From Phaseolibacter flectens ATCC 12775 (GTDB lineage Bacteria > Pseudomonadota > Gammaproteobacteria > Enterobacterales > Enterobacteriaceae), in contig NZ_JAEE01000001.1 of NCBI RefSeq assembly GCF_000518745.1, forward strand, positions 1 through 59,073: 59,073 nucleotides of DNA. Direction: 5' to 3'. This document shows, in pieces, positions 21,709-33,412 of this stretch. The notes beneath the pieces were generated by a model. The model saw only the letters and a list, made by a program, of their open reading frames with translations. It made no database searches and had not been told where the DNA came from. Every line of letters starts with the position of its first letter. The stretch's first letter is position 1. The translations under genes and the position numbers were made by a program.

Positions 21709-22605
21709 GTGGATTCAGTATTTATTATTGTTAATGGTAAGAATGGTAACAACGACGAGTTACGTCAAGCAGTGATGACCATGAGAAAAAAGGGGCATCA
21801 GCTTGCCGTGCGCGTGACTTGGGAAAATGCAGATATCCCAAGACTCGTGGATGAAGCGAGGGACAAGGGCTGTCAACGCATTGTCGCGGCGGGGGGCGAT
21901 GGTACATTGAATGCGATTGTTAGCCATATTTTGAGCCTTCCCTCCCCCCAACGGCCAAACCTCGCTCTTCTACCAATGGGGACAGCAAACGACTTTGCCA
22001 CCAGTGTCGGCTTGCCCCTCGATTTATTAAGCTGTCTGCAACTTGCCTTATCAGGACAGCCTGTCTTGATCGATGCAATCTGTGTTAACCAACAGCGTTA
22101 TTTTATCAATATGGCGACGGGTGGATTTGGCGCGCGTATTACCACTGAAACCCCCGCTAAATTGAAAGCGATATTGGGTGGATTTTCCTATTTTCTCCAT
22201 GGCTTATTACGCCTCGATCGCCTACACGCGGATCGCATTGAGGTGCGGTGTGAACATTTTCGTTGGCAAGGCGAGGCGATCACTATCGCTATTGGTAATG
22301 GGCGCCAAGCGGGCGGAGGACATGTACTTTGCCCTGACGCATTGCTTGACGATAAAGCAATGAATTTAACCATTATGACACGTCAGCATGCCCTCACCGC
22401 CTTACTCGGCCGAGTTTTTCGAACATTGAAAAATAAAAATCGCGTGCAGGCAAAAGGCACTTCCCTCACTTTGCGCTCGCCACACACAATGGTGTTTAAT
22501 CTCGATGGTGAGCCCTTCCATGGCAACGAATTTCACTTTCAACTGATGCCTCAGTCTGTCTGCTTACTGCTGCCTAAAAACAGCCCTCTCCTGAGCTCCA
22601 AATAG
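21709..22605 (+). CDS. yegS: YegS-like lipid kinase
   Basis: Cytosolic kinase of the diacylglycerol/sphingosine-kinase fold; E. coli YegS phosphorylates lipids such as phosphatidylglycerol in vitro. About 298 aa. The nucleotide-binding GGGDGT signature lies in VAAGGDGTLNAIVSH and LLPMGTANDFATS follows. I chose the GTG at 21709, which has AGGAG 6 nt upstream and gives a protein the length of E. coli YegS (299); an in-frame GTG at 21676 lacks such a site. Divergent from udk. Confidence 0.92.
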   Translation: MDSVFIIVNGKNGNNDELRQAVMTMRKKGHQLAVRVTWENADIPRLVDEARDKGCQRIVAAGGDGTLNAIVSHILSLPSPQRPNLALLPMGTANDFATSVGLPLDLLSCLQLALSGQPVLIDAICVNQQRYFINMATGGFGARITTETPAKLKAILGGFSYFLHGLLRLDRLHADRIEVRCEHFRWQGEAITIAIGNGRQAGGGHVLCPDALLDDKAMNLTIMTRQHALTALLGRVFRTLKNKNRVQAKGTSLTLRSPHTMVFNLDGEPFHGNEFHFQLMPQSVCLLLPKNSPLLSSK

Positions 22606-22652
22606 GTAAAAACAAGGCTGAAACTCTTGTACTATTCGAGCAATTAAGTGAT

Positions 22653-22678
22653 CAACAGTGCCTTTACTGGCACTGTTG
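22653..22678 (+). terminator. Hairpin after yegS
   Basis: A perfect 10-bp stem (CAACAGTGCC / GGCACTGTTG) with a 6-nt loop lies 47 bp after the yegS stop. There is no T-run, so it may be a weak terminator or an RNA-stabilising hairpin. Confidence 0.45.
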
Positions 22679-22691
22679 AGAGTAAATGACA

Positions 22692-22901
22692 TTAAATGAA
22701 ATATTCCCCTGTTCCGAATACTTCACCATGGATACGTTGTGCGGGGATCCCTCTCTCAGCCAGTAACGCCCTGTGTTGTTGCATAAACGGACTGGGTCCA
22801 CACAAATAATAATCGGCGTCCCTTGGCATCAATTCAGTCGGGATCCCATTGAGATCTAATGGACCAAGGCACTGATATGACGTTCCCCTTAGCTTTTCCA
22901 T
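22692..22901 (-). pseudogene. C-terminal remnant of a flavohemoprotein-type FAD/NAD reductase
   Basis: A 69-codon frame ending in YYLCGPSPFMQQHRALL ... IHGEVFGTGEYFI. The CGPxxFM motif and the final (H)xEVFG are the C-terminal NAD-binding signature of ferredoxin reductase-like proteins such as Hmp. The globin, FAD domain and most of the NAD domain are missing; no upstream continuation is seen in any minus frame. It is best read as a leftover of a deleted gene. Confidence 0.7.
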
Positions 22902-23065
22902 AATCTATTTTGAATAAAGCGCGGTATCTGTCTCTTTTAGCCTGCCTCGTCGCAAACAAATTCTTTTCATCAGATTATATGAATTAGCCCTCGATCATTG
23001 GATTTCAATGTCGGTCAGTTGATGAAGAAAAATACACGGACTCGTTCTCGTCTTATCCCATTGAT

Positions 23066-23098
23066 AAGGGATAATCCAGCAAGCTGGAATTATCCCTT
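23066..23098. repeat. 33-bp near-perfect hairpin
   Basis: AAGGGATAAT pairs with ATTATCCCTT and the inner CCAGC with GCTGG, giving a 15-bp stem with one bulged A and a 2-nt loop. It lies between the reductase remnant and mrp with no T-run. It could be a mobile palindromic repeat unit or an RNA structure. Confidence 0.5.
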
Positions 23099-23176
23099 GC
23101 GATCCAGACATCGCTCTTCATTCCTGACTCACAGACTCCATTGCTGAATTGTCCTCCCTGATTGTTGGTGATCCCA

Positions 23177-24289
23177 CTAGATGACTCGCAGAGGGATGGT
23201 ATCTGGAATCACCTGACCTTGCCAGTACAACTGCGCGGCAAGGCGTTGCGCTATCCGTTTGTAGATCAGACTGAGTTCACTGTCTGGCTCATTGATAACC
23301 GTAGGCCGTCCGGCATCGAGATCCTGTCTCACATTGATATTCAGTGGGATTTGCGCTAATAATTGCACATTAAAGTCATTAGCAAGTTTGATTGCACCAT
23401 CCTGCCCAAAAATCGCTTCTTGATGGCCACAGTGTTGACATGTATGCAGACTCATATTTTCAATGATCCCCGCAACGGGCACTTGGACTTTCTCAAACAT
23501 CACAATGCCTTTACGTGCATCGTCTAGCGCAATGTCTTGCGGTGTTGTCACCACTAAGGCGGCCGTCACTGGAATATTTTGAGCAAGGGTTAACTGAATA
23601 TCTCCCGTGCCTGGCGGTAAATCAACAATCAAATAATCCAGATCTGGCCACAGTGTTTCATTGAGTAACTGCAATAACGCTTTACTGGCCATCGGACCTC
23701 GCCAGACCGTTGCATCATCGTCTGACATTAAGTAACCAATCGAATTGGTCGCTAGGCCATAGACCATAATGGGTGCCATGTGCTTGCCATCTGGTGAGCT
23801 AGGGCGTTGTGCCTTACATCCCAGCATGCTCGGAATTGAGGGACCATAGATGTCCGCATCCAAGATCCCCACTTTTCCCCCTTCTGCCGCAAGAGCGAGC
23901 GCCAAATTGGTCGCAGTACTGGATTTACCGACGCCACCTTTGCCCGAGCTGACCGCAATAATATTTTTTACACCCGCACAGCCCTGTTGTTTACCAGCAC
24001 GGTTCAGCGTCGCAATCTGGTAAGACAACCGCCAGTTGACTTGCTCCACACCCATCCATTGCGCGACAGATTCACTCATTTCACGCTGTAAATCTGCAAA
24101 TCCACTGTGCCAAACAAAGGGCATAAGCAAATCCACATACAATTGATTATCAAGCTTAACGACTTGTTTGATCGCATTCATCTCACTGAGGTTTTTGCTT
24201 AGCGTCGGATGAGTAAATTGCGCCAGCAGCGCTCGAGTCTGTTGCAACACTGCTTGCGCTGAGACACTTTCCTCTTTTTCTGTCATCAT
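23177..24289 (-). CDS. mrp: Mrp/ApbC iron-sulfur cluster carrier ATPase
   Basis: P-loop NTPase that delivers Fe-S clusters to apoproteins in the cytosol. 370 aa, the usual length (E. coli Mrp 369). The deviant Walker A is AVSSGKGGVGKSSTATNLA near residue 113, followed by DADIYGPSIP and the C-terminal CxxC in HTCQHCGHQ near 285 that binds the bridging cluster. Divergent from metG, as in E. coli. Confidence 0.96.
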   Translation of the reverse strand: MMTEKEESVSAQAVLQQTRALLAQFTHPTLSKNLSEMNAIKQVVKLDNQLYVDLLMPFVWHSGFADLQREMSESVAQWMGVEQVNWRLSYQIATLNRAGKQQGCAGVKNIIAVSSGKGGVGKSSTATNLALALAAEGGKVGILDADIYGPSIPSMLGCKAQRPSSPDGKHMAPIMVYGLATNSIGYLMSDDDATVWRGPMASKALLQLLNETLWPDLDYLIVDLPPGTGDIQLTLAQNIPVTAALVVTTPQDIALDDARKGIVMFEKVQVPVAGIIENMSLHTCQHCGHQEAIFGQDGAIKLANDFNVQLLAQIPLNINVRQDLDAGRPTVINEPDSELSLIYKRIAQRLAAQLYWQGQVIPDTIPLRVI

Positions 24290-24459
24290 TTTCCCCTTGG
24301 CCGCTCACGCCTGAGTTGGCGCGCGTCACACCTATTTAACCAAACTACGGCGTAACTCGCATTTAAGCATCGATAATGTCATGTTAAACGTTTACCTCGC
24401 TTTGCGCATCAGTTAACATTCATACTCAGTCCCACTTACTCATAAAAGCTACTGATACT

Positions 24460-26523
24460 ATGACTCAAGCCGCGAAAAAATTACTGGTTACCTGTGCTTT
24501 ACCTTATGCGAATGGTTCAATCCATCTTGGACATATGCTGGAACATATCCAAGCCGATATCTGGGTTAGATACCAGCGGATGCGTGGCAACACGGTGTGG
24601 TTTATCTGTGCAGATGACGCGCACGGCACGCCCATTATGCTTAAGGCTCAACAGGCCGGCATTTCGCCCGAGTCAATGATCGAAGCCGTGAGTCAAGAGC
24701 ATCAGGCAGATTTTGCGGGTTTTAATATTAGTTATGATAATTATCATTCTACTCATAGCCCAGAAAACCAAACACTGGCCGCAATGATCTATCAAAAACT
24801 AAAAGAAAATGGGCATATTAAAAACCGTACCATTTCTCAATTGTTTGATCCTGAAAAGCAGATGTTCCTGCCTGACCGATTCGTTAAAGGGCACTGCCCA
24901 ACCTGTAAATCTGCCGATCAATACGGTGATAACTGTGAAGTGTGTGGCGCCACTTATAGTCCAACCGAGTTACTGGAACCCAAATCCGCAATTTCCGGTG
25001 CAACACCTATCTTGCGTGATTCTGAACACTTCTTTTTTGATCTGCCAGCCTTCCAGAATATGTTGCAGCATTTTACCACTTCCGGTGCCTTGCAAGAACA
25101 GGTGGCCAATAAAATGCAGGAGTGGTTTGAATCTGGGTTACAGCAGTGGGATATTTCACGCGACGCACCGTATTTCGGCTTTGAAATTCCTGATGCGCCC
25201 GGCAAATACTTTTATGTCTGGCTTGATGCCCCTATTGGTTATATGGGCTCGTTTAAAAACCTCTGCGATAAGCGAGGTGACATCGATTTTGACGAATATT
25301 GGAAACAAGATTCGACGACGGAATTATATCATTTTATTGGTAAAGACATTGTCTATTTCCACAGCCTATTCTGGCCAGCAATGTTAGAAGGAAGCCAACA
25401 TCGGAAACCCACCAATCTGTTCGTTCATGGCTATGTCACCGTCAATGGCGCGAAAATGTCTAAATCACGCGGCACCTTCATTAAAGCCAGCAGTTGGTTA
25501 GCGCATCTCGATGCTGACAGTCTGCGCTATTACTACGCTGCCAAACTCTCTTCCCGTATCGATGATATCGATCTGAATCTTGAAGATTTTTTACAACGGG
25601 TCAACGCGGATGTCGTTAATAAATTAGTCAATCTCGCGTCACGTAATGCAGGATTTATCACGAAACGCTTTGATGGAAAATTGGCTTCAACCCTCGAAGA
25701 TGAAACATTATGGCAAACCTTTATTGATGCCAGTGAGACCATCGGCGAACTCTGGCATCAACGGGAATACAATCGCGCTATCCGTGAAATCATGACCCTT
25801 GCCGATCTCGCCAATCGCTATGTCGATGAAAAGGCGCCTTGGCTTGTCGCAAAACAGGAAAACGCAGAGCATAACCTGCATCGTATCTGTACGATGGGGC
25901 TAAATTTATTCCGTATCCTGATGACATGGTTAAAACCCGTTATGCCAAATTTGGCTTCTCGCGCTGAAGCCTTCTTACAAACCGAGTTAGACTGGGCATC
26001 CCTCTCCCATCCCCTGCTTGATCACTCAGTTGCGCCATTCAAAGCCCTGTATCAGCGCATCGAAAAAAATCAAATTGACCAACTTATCGAAAGCAATAAA
26101 GAGCCATTGGCATCAGATAACCTAGGCCGGTCTAACAACAATAAAAAAAGTGCGACCAAAGCACCAGTTAATACGGCGGAGTCGTCTGATCCTTCTGTCA
26201 TTACGATTGATGATTTTGCTAAAGTTGAAATGCGGGTAGCCAGAATTGAGCAAGCTACCTTGGTGGAAGGGTCAGATAAACTGCTCTGTCTTAAGCTGTG
26301 CCTCGGCGATGAAAAACGCCAAGTTTTTTCTGGTATCCAGCAAGCATACCCACAACCTGAACAACTTGTCGGCCGTTTGACCATCGTGGTGACGAACCTC
26401 GCACCACGTAAAATGCGCTTCGGCCTCTCAGAAGGAATGGTCCTATCAGCGGGTACCGGCGGGCAAGATCTGTTTATTTTATCACCTGATAGTGGTGCTA
26501 AACCCGGTATGGTTGTCAGTTAA
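24460..26523 (+). CDS. metG: Methionyl-tRNA synthetase
   Basis: Class I aminoacyl-tRNA synthetase that charges tRNA-Met. 687 aa (E. coli 677). The HIGH-type motif reads HLGH in [12 protein letters not shown], the zinc knuckles are CPTC and CEVC near residues 146 and 159, and KMSKS is in AKMSKSRGT. An Asn/Ser/Lys-rich linker around 550-575 precedes the C-terminal EMAP/Trbp111-type tRNA-binding and dimerisation domain, which begins near [14 protein letters not shown]. Confidence 0.98.
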   Translation: MTQAAKKLLVTCALPYANGSIHLGHMLEHIQADIWVRYQRMRGNTVWFICADDAHGTPIMLKAQQAGISPESMIEAVSQEHQADFAGFNISYDNYHSTHSPENQTLAAMIYQKLKENGHIKNRTISQLFDPEKQMFLPDRFVKGHCPTCKSADQYGDNCEVCGATYSPTELLEPKSAISGATPILRDSEHFFFDLPAFQNMLQHFTTSGALQEQVANKMQEWFESGLQQWDISRDAPYFGFEIPDAPGKYFYVWLDAPIGYMGSFKNLCDKRGDIDFDEYWKQDSTTELYHFIGKDIVYFHSLFWPAMLEGSQHRKPTNLFVHGYVTVNGAKMSKSRGTFIKASSWLAHLDADSLRYYYAAKLSSRIDDIDLNLEDFLQRVNADVVNKLVNLASRNAGFITKRFDGKLASTLEDETLWQTFIDASETIGELWHQREYNRAIREIMTLADLANRYVDEKAPWLVAKQENAEHNLHRICTMGLNLFRILMTWLKPVMPNLASRAEAFLQTELDWASLSHPLLDHSVAPFKALYQRIEKNQIDQLIESNKEPLASDNLGRSNNNKKSATKAPVNTAESSDPSVITIDDFAKVEMRVARIEQATLVEGSDKLLCLKLCLGDEKRQVFSGIQQAYPQPEQLVGRLTIVVTNLAPRKMRFGLSEGMVLSAGTGGQDLFILSPDSGAKPGMVVS

Positions 26524-26532
26524 AACAAAAAA

Positions 26533-26561
26533 ACAGGTCGAAATATCGGCCTGTTTTTTTT
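26533..26561 (+). terminator. Rho-independent terminator of metG
   Basis: An ACAGG/CCTGT stem with inner CG pairs is followed by eight T. It lies 10 bp after the metG stop. Confidence 0.85.
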
Positions 26562-26652
26562 AGATATGACGGCATGAGCCCTTGCAGCAGGCATGTTGGA
26601 CTGTCAGGGATCCGCGGTATGCTTAAATTTAAGCCTGATTAGGATTTATTAC

Positions 26653-27546
26653 ATGTTGCATCGTCATCTTTCTGCAATTGAAAAATTAGCTGCCCCGCTT
26701 CAACATGCGTTGAGGGAGAGTCTTGGTAGCACGATACGGAGTGCGATCTTTACCCCTGCACAGATTTCAGCCTTGACCGCACACTGCGCAATGACAGAAC
26801 AACAATTAGCCATTGCCCTGCTACCTTTAGCCGCCAGCTATTCTTGTTCACCGATCTCTCAATTTTCCGTCGGGGCGATCTGCCACGGTGTCAGTGGTCA
26901 CTGGTATTTAGGTGCAAATATGGAAATCGTGGGCAGCACCCTCGCGCAAACTGTTCATGCTGAACAAAGTGCAATTGCTCATGCTTTCAGTCAAGGTGAA
27001 ACAGGAATAACAAGTCTGACAATTAATTACAGCCCTTGTGGCCATTGTCGACAGTTTATTAATGAGATCACGGCGGCGGAACAAATTACTATTGCGCTGC
27101 CGCACCAACCGATTAAACGGCTAGCCGCCTACTTGCCTGAGTCATTTGGTCCTCAAGATCTACACAATCCGTCGCCGTTTATGTCTCATCCTTCACACCC
27201 TTTTCCCCTTGAAGGGGATAAAATTCATCAAGCCGCAATTGTAGCAGCAAGTCGAAGTTATGCACCTTACAGTCATGCTTACAGTGGTGTCGCGATAAAA
27301 ACACATGATCACGGTCTCTATTGTGGCAGTTACATTGAAAATGCGGCTTACAATCCAAGCTTAGGCCCATTACAGGCGGCCATGAACATGCTAAATTTAA
27401 ATAATGTTCCCATTCAGCAAATCGAATCGGTGGTGCTGGCTGAGGTGACGGGGTGTCAGGTGACTCAACAAGGGGCAGTACAACAATACCTCGCCTATCA
27501 GGGGATTGAACGGTTTGATTATATTCCTCTTTCACCAAGCCAATAA
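26653..27546 (+). CDS. cdd: Cytidine deaminase
   Basis: Zinc enzyme that deaminates cytidine and deoxycytidine in pyrimidine salvage. About 297 aa from MLHRHLSAIEKLA (E. coli 294); the frame opens earlier at 26593 but this start fits the family. The zinc site is HAEQSAIAHA near residue 102 together with PCGHC near 129. The C-terminal half is a degenerate second deaminase domain, as in the dimeric E. coli-type enzyme. Confidence 0.96.
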   Translation: MLHRHLSAIEKLAAPLQHALRESLGSTIRSAIFTPAQISALTAHCAMTEQQLAIALLPLAASYSCSPISQFSVGAICHGVSGHWYLGANMEIVGSTLAQTVHAEQSAIAHAFSQGETGITSLTINYSPCGHCRQFINEITAAEQITIALPHQPIKRLAAYLPESFGPQDLHNPSPFMSHPSHPFPLEGDKIHQAAIVAASRSYAPYSHAYSGVAIKTHDHGLYCGSYIENAAYNPSLGPLQAAMNMLNLNNVPIQQIESVVLAEVTGCQVTQQGAVQQYLAYQGIERFDYIPLSPSQ

Positions 27547-27660
27547 CGCGTTATATTGAAAGCAGCAGAATCGCGGGTTGTGCGACTGACACCCGCGCAG
27601 TTCTTTCATTAATCAGGTCGGTCAGCCTGTTTTCTGGCCTTTTTTAAAATGGAGTGAAGC

Positions 27661-29361
27661 ATGGAACTGGAGTATGAAAGTAAACGTCCGCTGTATATCC
27701 CTTATGCTGGCCCGATCCTGCTGGAGTTTCCTCTACTGAACAAAGGTAGCGCCTTTAGCTATCAGGAACGCGAGCAATTCAACCTCAATGGATTATTACC
27801 GGATACCGTAGAAACAATTGAAGAACAAGCTGAACGCGCGTGGCAACAATATAATCAATATAAAAATAATGATGATAAACACGTTTTTTTACGTAATATT
27901 CAAGATACCAATGAAACTTTGTTTTATCGGCTGTTGAACGACCACTTGCAGGAAATGATGCCAGTCATCTATACACCGACTGTCGGCAGTGCCTGTGAAC
28001 ATTTTTCTGACATTTACCGTCGGGCCAGAGGGGTGTTTATCTCCTATCCACACCGTGAGCATATCGAAGATATGCTGCAAAATGCCACTAAACAGAACGT
28101 TAAAGTGATTGTTGTCACGGATGGTGAACGAATTTTAGGTCTCGGTGACTTAGGCATAGGTGGCATGGGGATCCCTATTGGTAAATTATCCCTTTATACG
28201 GCATGTGGTGGTATCAGCCCAGCTTACACCCTGCCGATTGTTTTGGATGTTGGCACCAATAATCAACAATTACTCAATGATCCACTGTATATGGGATGGC
28301 GCCATCCTCGCATTACTGGCGAAGAATATGAACAATTCGTCGATGATTTTATCACGGCAGTAAAACGTCGTTGGCCGAATGTTTTATTACAATTTGAAGA
28401 TTTTGCTCAAAAAAATGCGATGCCATTGCTTGAACGTTATCAGGATAAACTGTGTTGTTTTAACGATGATATCCAAGGCACTGCTGCCGTTGCCGTTGGC
28501 ACGCTGATTGCGGCAAGTCGTGCCGCCGGCACCAAACTCTCTGACCAGACAATTGTCTTTCTTGGTGCAGGCTCTGCAGGCTGTGGTATTGCCGAGCAAA
28601 TTATTACTGAGATGAAAGCCGAAGGCCTGAGCGATGAGAAAGCCCGTAGTCAATTATTTATGGTCGACCGCTACGGCCTACTGACTGATAAATTTACCAA
28701 TTTACTGCCCTTCCAACAACGATTGATCCAGCAAAGCGATAACCTAGCTCATTGGAAAATCAATGATATTCAGGCCATTCCATTATTGGACGTGGTCAAA
28801 AATGCCAAGCCATCAATCTTGATTGGGGTTTCTGGTCAACCTGGCCTATTTACTGAAGAAATTATCACAGAGATGCACAAAAATTGCACTCGACCCATCG
28901 TCATGCCACTGTCGAATCCAACGTCTCGCGCAGAAGCGACACCTGCCGATATTATGACTTGGACAAAAGGCAATGCCTTGGTGGCAACGGGTAGCCCCTT
29001 CTCGCCTGTCAGCTATCAAGGAAAGGAATACCCTATCGCACAATGTAATAATGCTTATATATTCCCCGGTATTGGCCTTGGCGTGATTGCAGCAGGTGCA
29101 ACACGCGTGACTGAAAATATGTTATTAAGCGCTTGCCGTGCCCTCGCCGATTGCTCACCACAAGCCAGCCACGGTGAAGGCGCGGTACTGCCTGCAATCA
29201 GTGAGATCCAGCAGGTATCCCAACATATCGCCTTTGCCGTTGCGAAAGCCGCACAACAGGATGGGGTGGCAATGCCGACCGATGAGGAGACACTGCATAA
29301 GGCGGTTAAACAAAATTTCTGGGAACCTCAATATCGCGATTATCGCAGAGCATCAATTTAA
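27661..29361 (+). CDS. maeA: NAD-dependent malic enzyme
   Basis: Oxidatively decarboxylates malate to pyruvate with NAD+ and feeds gluconeogenesis or pyruvate supply. 566 aa (E. coli MaeA 565). The malic-enzyme signature [16 protein letters not shown] lies near residue 270, the NAD-binding motif is [16 protein letters not shown] near 306, and [15 protein letters not shown] carries the active-site Tyr. It sits between cdd and sanA, which are adjacent in E. coli; maeA is elsewhere there. Confidence 0.96.
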   Translation: MELEYESKRPLYIPYAGPILLEFPLLNKGSAFSYQEREQFNLNGLLPDTVETIEEQAERAWQQYNQYKNNDDKHVFLRNIQDTNETLFYRLLNDHLQEMMPVIYTPTVGSACEHFSDIYRRARGVFISYPHREHIEDMLQNATKQNVKVIVVTDGERILGLGDLGIGGMGIPIGKLSLYTACGGISPAYTLPIVLDVGTNNQQLLNDPLYMGWRHPRITGEEYEQFVDDFITAVKRRWPNVLLQFEDFAQKNAMPLLERYQDKLCCFNDDIQGTAAVAVGTLIAASRAAGTKLSDQTIVFLGAGSAGCGIAEQIITEMKAEGLSDEKARSQLFMVDRYGLLTDKFTNLLPFQQRLIQQSDNLAHWKINDIQAIPLLDVVKNAKPSILIGVSGQPGLFTEEIITEMHKNCTRPIVMPLSNPTSRAEATPADIMTWTKGNALVATGSPFSPVSYQGKEYPIAQCNNAYIFPGIGLGVIAAGATRVTENMLLSACRALADCSPQASHGEGAVLPAISEIQQVSQHIAFAVAKAAQQDGVAMPTDEETLHKAVKQNFWEPQYRDYRRASI

Positions 29362-29383
29362 GAAGGGTTAGCTAGCCTCCCCG

Positions 29384-29412
29384 CTCCCAGTCAACACTGG
29401 GAGTGTTATTGC
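29384..29412 (+). terminator. Probable terminator of maeA
   Basis: A perfect 8-bp stem (CTCCCAGT / ACTGGGAG) with a CAAC loop is followed by TGTTATT, 22 bp after maeA. The T-tract is interrupted, so efficiency may be low. Confidence 0.6.
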
Positions 29413-29616
29413 TGCTATGTAATATTCCGAATAGTTATACTGCATTTATTAATATGCTGAAAAGGACTACCCGGCCTGCAACGGATAATGTATGCTGCTT
29501 TTGTCAGTCCTTCTTCAATAACGTATCAAGTTGCGACTCATTATCATTGTTCATCATGCATTTATCATCAGTAAGTGGCCAGGAGGCCCCGGCTAACAGG
29601 ATGTGAATCGGAGTAA

Positions 29617-30336
<720 letters not shown>

Positions 30337-30394
30337 ACCTAAATCAATACTAAGCGATTAGCTGGAAATCCCTCGCCCTAATCTGGCGAGAATA

Positions 30395-31531
30395 TCAACG
30401 AACCTGTACCCAACGGGTTAGAATACGCCATAATCTTTCAAGTGGGCCTTGGCAAAAATATTTTAACCATAACCGGCTGAACCCCAAATTCATTCCCCAA
30501 AATAAAGGCACCCATAACAATAATTGCCAGCGCGAAAAATACCCAAATCCATCAAAAAGATCGAAAATAATTAAGCCGAGTAACGTGTCCATAATGTAAT
30601 TACTGAAAGCCATTTTGCCCACTTGCATAATCCAAGCACTCATTGGGTGTCTTATCACTGAACGCCAATAAGCCTGCAATAACGCAATATAACCCAAACT
30701 TACCAACGGGCTGCACAGTTCAGCAGGTAATTGCAAATAAAATTGACACCACTCTGCCTGCCAGTGTAATCGCCACTGTAAAACGATAACGAGTAACTCA
30801 GGTAGCAAACCACTCACCAACAGCAGCACTGCACAATTTTTATAATGGTTAATACTGTACTGTCCACTCAGCCAACCGTTGCGCATTAAGGCTGCACCGA
30901 TCAACATCAAACCTGAGAGCTGAAAGCCCGATTGCGTCACTAAACCAAGCAGATTATTTTCAAGATCAGACAACCGATAGATTAGATTATTAAGAGAAAA
31001 ATGACGGTGAGACTGAATTTGAGATTGAACGGTCGCCAGGTCTGGTAGCCACGCTTGCGTAGCACGGCCTGTCAGTAACAGGGAGTAGAGAAATAACACC
31101 CCCTCCCCAGTCAGATAGCATAAGATCCCAAGCTTTAATCGCTGCCGTGGATCTGGCTTCGCGTCAATGATCCGCCAAACGACCAAACCACAAAGTCCAT
31201 AATCCAGTAAGATATCACCAGGCCATAGCAACAAATAATGCAGTAATCCAGCCACAACCAACCAACCTAAACGTGCATTAAGCCAGCGAGAACCTTTGGG
31301 TTGTTGTAGGCTAAGACCCGCACCAAATAATAAAGCAAAAATATTGACGAATTTAAGTCGAGCAACTAGCTCGATTACTGACCACGTTACACGATCGGAT
31401 AACGACGGTAAACCCTGCCAAGCAGGGTTGAGGTAGGCCGCCGTCGGTAAGGCAAAGCTGTTGATGTTAAGTAAAATAATACCGAACACCGCCAGCCCGC
31501 GAAGCCAATCTAATTGCTGATATCTGGGCAT
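30395..31531 (-). CDS. yeiB: YeiB-like DUF418 membrane protein
   Basis: Polytopic inner-membrane protein of 378 aa (E. coli YeiB 385), with about ten hydrophobic segments. It begins QLDWLRGLAVFGIILLNI, the DUF418/DUF405 signature, related to the acyltransferase-3-like heparan acetyltransferase group. Its function is unknown. It lies 42 bp downstream of folE on the same strand, as in E. coli, so the two are likely co-transcribed. Confidence 0.9.
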   Translation of the reverse strand: MPRYQQLDWLRGLAVFGIILLNINSFALPTAAYLNPAWQGLPSLSDRVTWSVIELVARLKFVNIFALLFGAGLSLQQPKGSRWLNARLGWLVVAGLLHYLLLWPGDILLDYGLCGLVVWRIIDAKPDPRQRLKLGILCYLTGEGVLFLYSLLLTGRATQAWLPDLATVQSQIQSHRHFSLNNLIYRLSDLENNLLGLVTQSGFQLSGLMLIGAALMRNGWLSGQYSINHYKNCAVLLLVSGLLPELLVIVLQWRLHWQAEWCQFYLQLPAELCSPLVSLGYIALLQAYWRSVIRHPMSAWIMQVGKMAFSNYIMDTLLGLIIFDLFDGFGYFSRWQLLLWVPLFWGMNLGFSRLWLKYFCQGPLERLWRILTRWVQVR

Positions 31532-31573
31532 CCGTCGTGGGTCATGTCATGATCAGGATGAAAGGCGCACGCT

Positions 31574-32242
31574 TTAATCCGCGTGTCTGAGCGCACGTAA
31601 AAATTCTTGACGGGTATTCTGGCTGGATTTAAACAAGCCCCCTAGCGACGTGGTTGTAGTGGCACTGGTCGCATCCTTAATGCCTCGCGATTTGACACAG
31701 TAATGCACGGCATCAATACTGACCGCGACATTTTTGGTGTCGAGTAACGTCTGTAAAGCAACCAATATTTGCTGTGTTAATCGTTCTTGCACTTGTGGGC
31801 GCTGTGAGAAAAATTGCACGATACGATTAATTTTCGATAAACCAATGACTTTTTGATCTGGAATGTAGGCCACCGTTGCTTTTCCATCTATCGTCACAAA
31901 ATGGTGCTCACAGGTACTGGTTAGCGTGATATTTCGCACTGTCACCATCTCATCAACCTGCATTTTATTTTCTATCAACGTGATTTTAGGAAAATTTTGA
32001 TAGTCCAAGCCTGAGAAAATCTCATCGACGTACATTTTAGCAAGACGACGAGGCGTTTCCATTAAGCTATCATCACGTAAATCAAGATTAAGCAGTTGCA
32101 TAATTTCAGTCATATGCTTTTCAATCAACTGTTTGCGACTTTCTCTATCCTGCAATGCTCCCAGTTGACGAAGGGGAGTTTCCAGTCCACGTGCTAATAA
32201 TTGTTGATGAACCAGACTCGCTTCACGACTGATATCGGTCAT
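31574..32242 (-). CDS. folE: GTP cyclohydrolase I
   Basis: Converts GTP to 7,8-dihydroneopterin triphosphate, the first step of folate synthesis. 222 aa, the E. coli length. The zinc-binding motif [15 protein letters not shown] lies near residue 110, and [17 protein letters not shown] and the second Cys in [10 protein letters not shown] are present. Divergent from the LysR-type gene. Confidence 0.97.
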   Translation of the reverse strand: MTDISREASLVHQQLLARGLETPLRQLGALQDRESRKQLIEKHMTEIMQLLNLDLRDDSLMETPRRLAKMYVDEIFSGLDYQNFPKITLIENKMQVDEMVTVRNITLTSTCEHHFVTIDGKATVAYIPDQKVIGLSKINRIVQFFSQRPQVQERLTQQILVALQTLLDTKNVAVSIDAVHYCVKSRGIKDATSATTTTSLGGLFKSSQNTRQEFLRALRHAD

Positions 32243-32459
32243 TCTTTACTCTCCGGCAAGGCTACCACCCGATCAAATCACGTCTAGAAATCGCGGGTAA
32301 ATTAAATTGTGGTCTATTGTGTAATACGGCGAGCCGTTAATCTACCCTCGGATGCTATACATGGCAATATTTATCCGAGTCTGGGACTAAGGATTGCAGC
32401 AAAGGCTGGCAGTGGCTACACTGGCAATAGCAACATCATCATCGAGTCTTATCACTATT

Positions 32460-33395
32460 ATGGATCTTATTCAACTACGTATGTTTTGTACCGTTGCCCA
32501 TTGCGGCTCCATTATCGGAGCTGCAAAGCAGCTGTATCGCGTGCCATCCAATCTGACAACACGCATCAAACAACTTGAACAGGAATTGGGTGTCTCGCTC
32601 TTCATTCGTGAAAAACAACGTTTATCTCTCTCCGTACCAGGTCGGCATTTTCTCTCTTATGCCAACCGCATTCTCGCACTCAGTGATGAGGCCATAAATC
32701 AATTTCATCAAAAAGAACCCTGTGGTCAACTCAGTCTCGGTACCATGGACAGTTTGGCAGCAACCCGCTTGCCCGATATTCTCGCTGCCTACCATCAGCT
32801 TTATCCGACCGTCGACCTCACACTTGAAATTGGCACCTCAGGAAAAATTATCCGAAAATTACTTAATGGCCAGTTAGCCATGGCGTTAGTGGATGCCCCA
32901 GAAGAGTATGAACAATGTGACAGCTGTGTGGCTTTTCGTGACCAATTAGTCCTGATAAGCAGTCTGTCCCTTGCTGATCCCCTTCGCCCTGAACACCTCA
33001 GCAATCTAACCTTTTATACGTTCGATCGTAGCTGTTCTTATCGCCAACGGCTGGAGTTATGGTTAAAAACCTTATCACCGGTGCCAATAAAGTTTATGGA
33101 ACTGCATTCTTATCATGCCATGATAGCCTGTGTTGCCGGCGGAGGAGGAGGGGCCGTGATCCCCCTTTCCCTCTTAGAACAAATCACCTCGCCAACCCAG
33201 GTCAAAACACATTTACTGCCTGAGCCCTATCGAGAAATAACCATTAAACTGCTTTGGAGAAAAGATAGCCCGTTGCCAAGTATCAAAGCAATGGCGTCGT
33301 TAGTAACGGAACTCTATCCTCAGCATAATGCCCACCCTTTGCCTTGGTCTTTGCAGTCTGACAAATCCTCAGACACGTGGAACAACGGCTTTTGA
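32460..33395 (+). CDS. LysR-type transcriptional regulator
   Basis: About 311 aa starting [16 protein letters not shown]; an upstream in-frame ATG at 32394 is less likely. The N-terminal winged helix-turn-helix (residues 1-62, [20 protein letters not shown]) is followed by a LysR substrate-binding domain. It is divergent from folE and overlaps the weak 5' end of the yeiG frame, so it may control yeiG. The target and inducer cannot be told from sequence. Confidence 0.9.
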   Translation: MDLIQLRMFCTVAHCGSIIGAAKQLYRVPSNLTTRIKQLEQELGVSLFIREKQRLSLSVPGRHFLSYANRILALSDEAINQFHQKEPCGQLSLGTMDSLAATRLPDILAAYHQLYPTVDLTLEIGTSGKIIRKLLNGQLAMALVDAPEEYEQCDSCVAFRDQLVLISSLSLADPLRPEHLSNLTFYTFDRSCSYRQRLELWLKTLSPVPIKFMELHSYHAMIACVAGGGGGAVIPLSLLEQITSPTQVKTHLLPEPYREITIKLLWRKDSPLPSIKAMASLVTELYPQHNAHPLPWSLQSDKSSDTWNNGF

Positions 33396-33412
33396 TAATG
33401 AGATATGACCCC

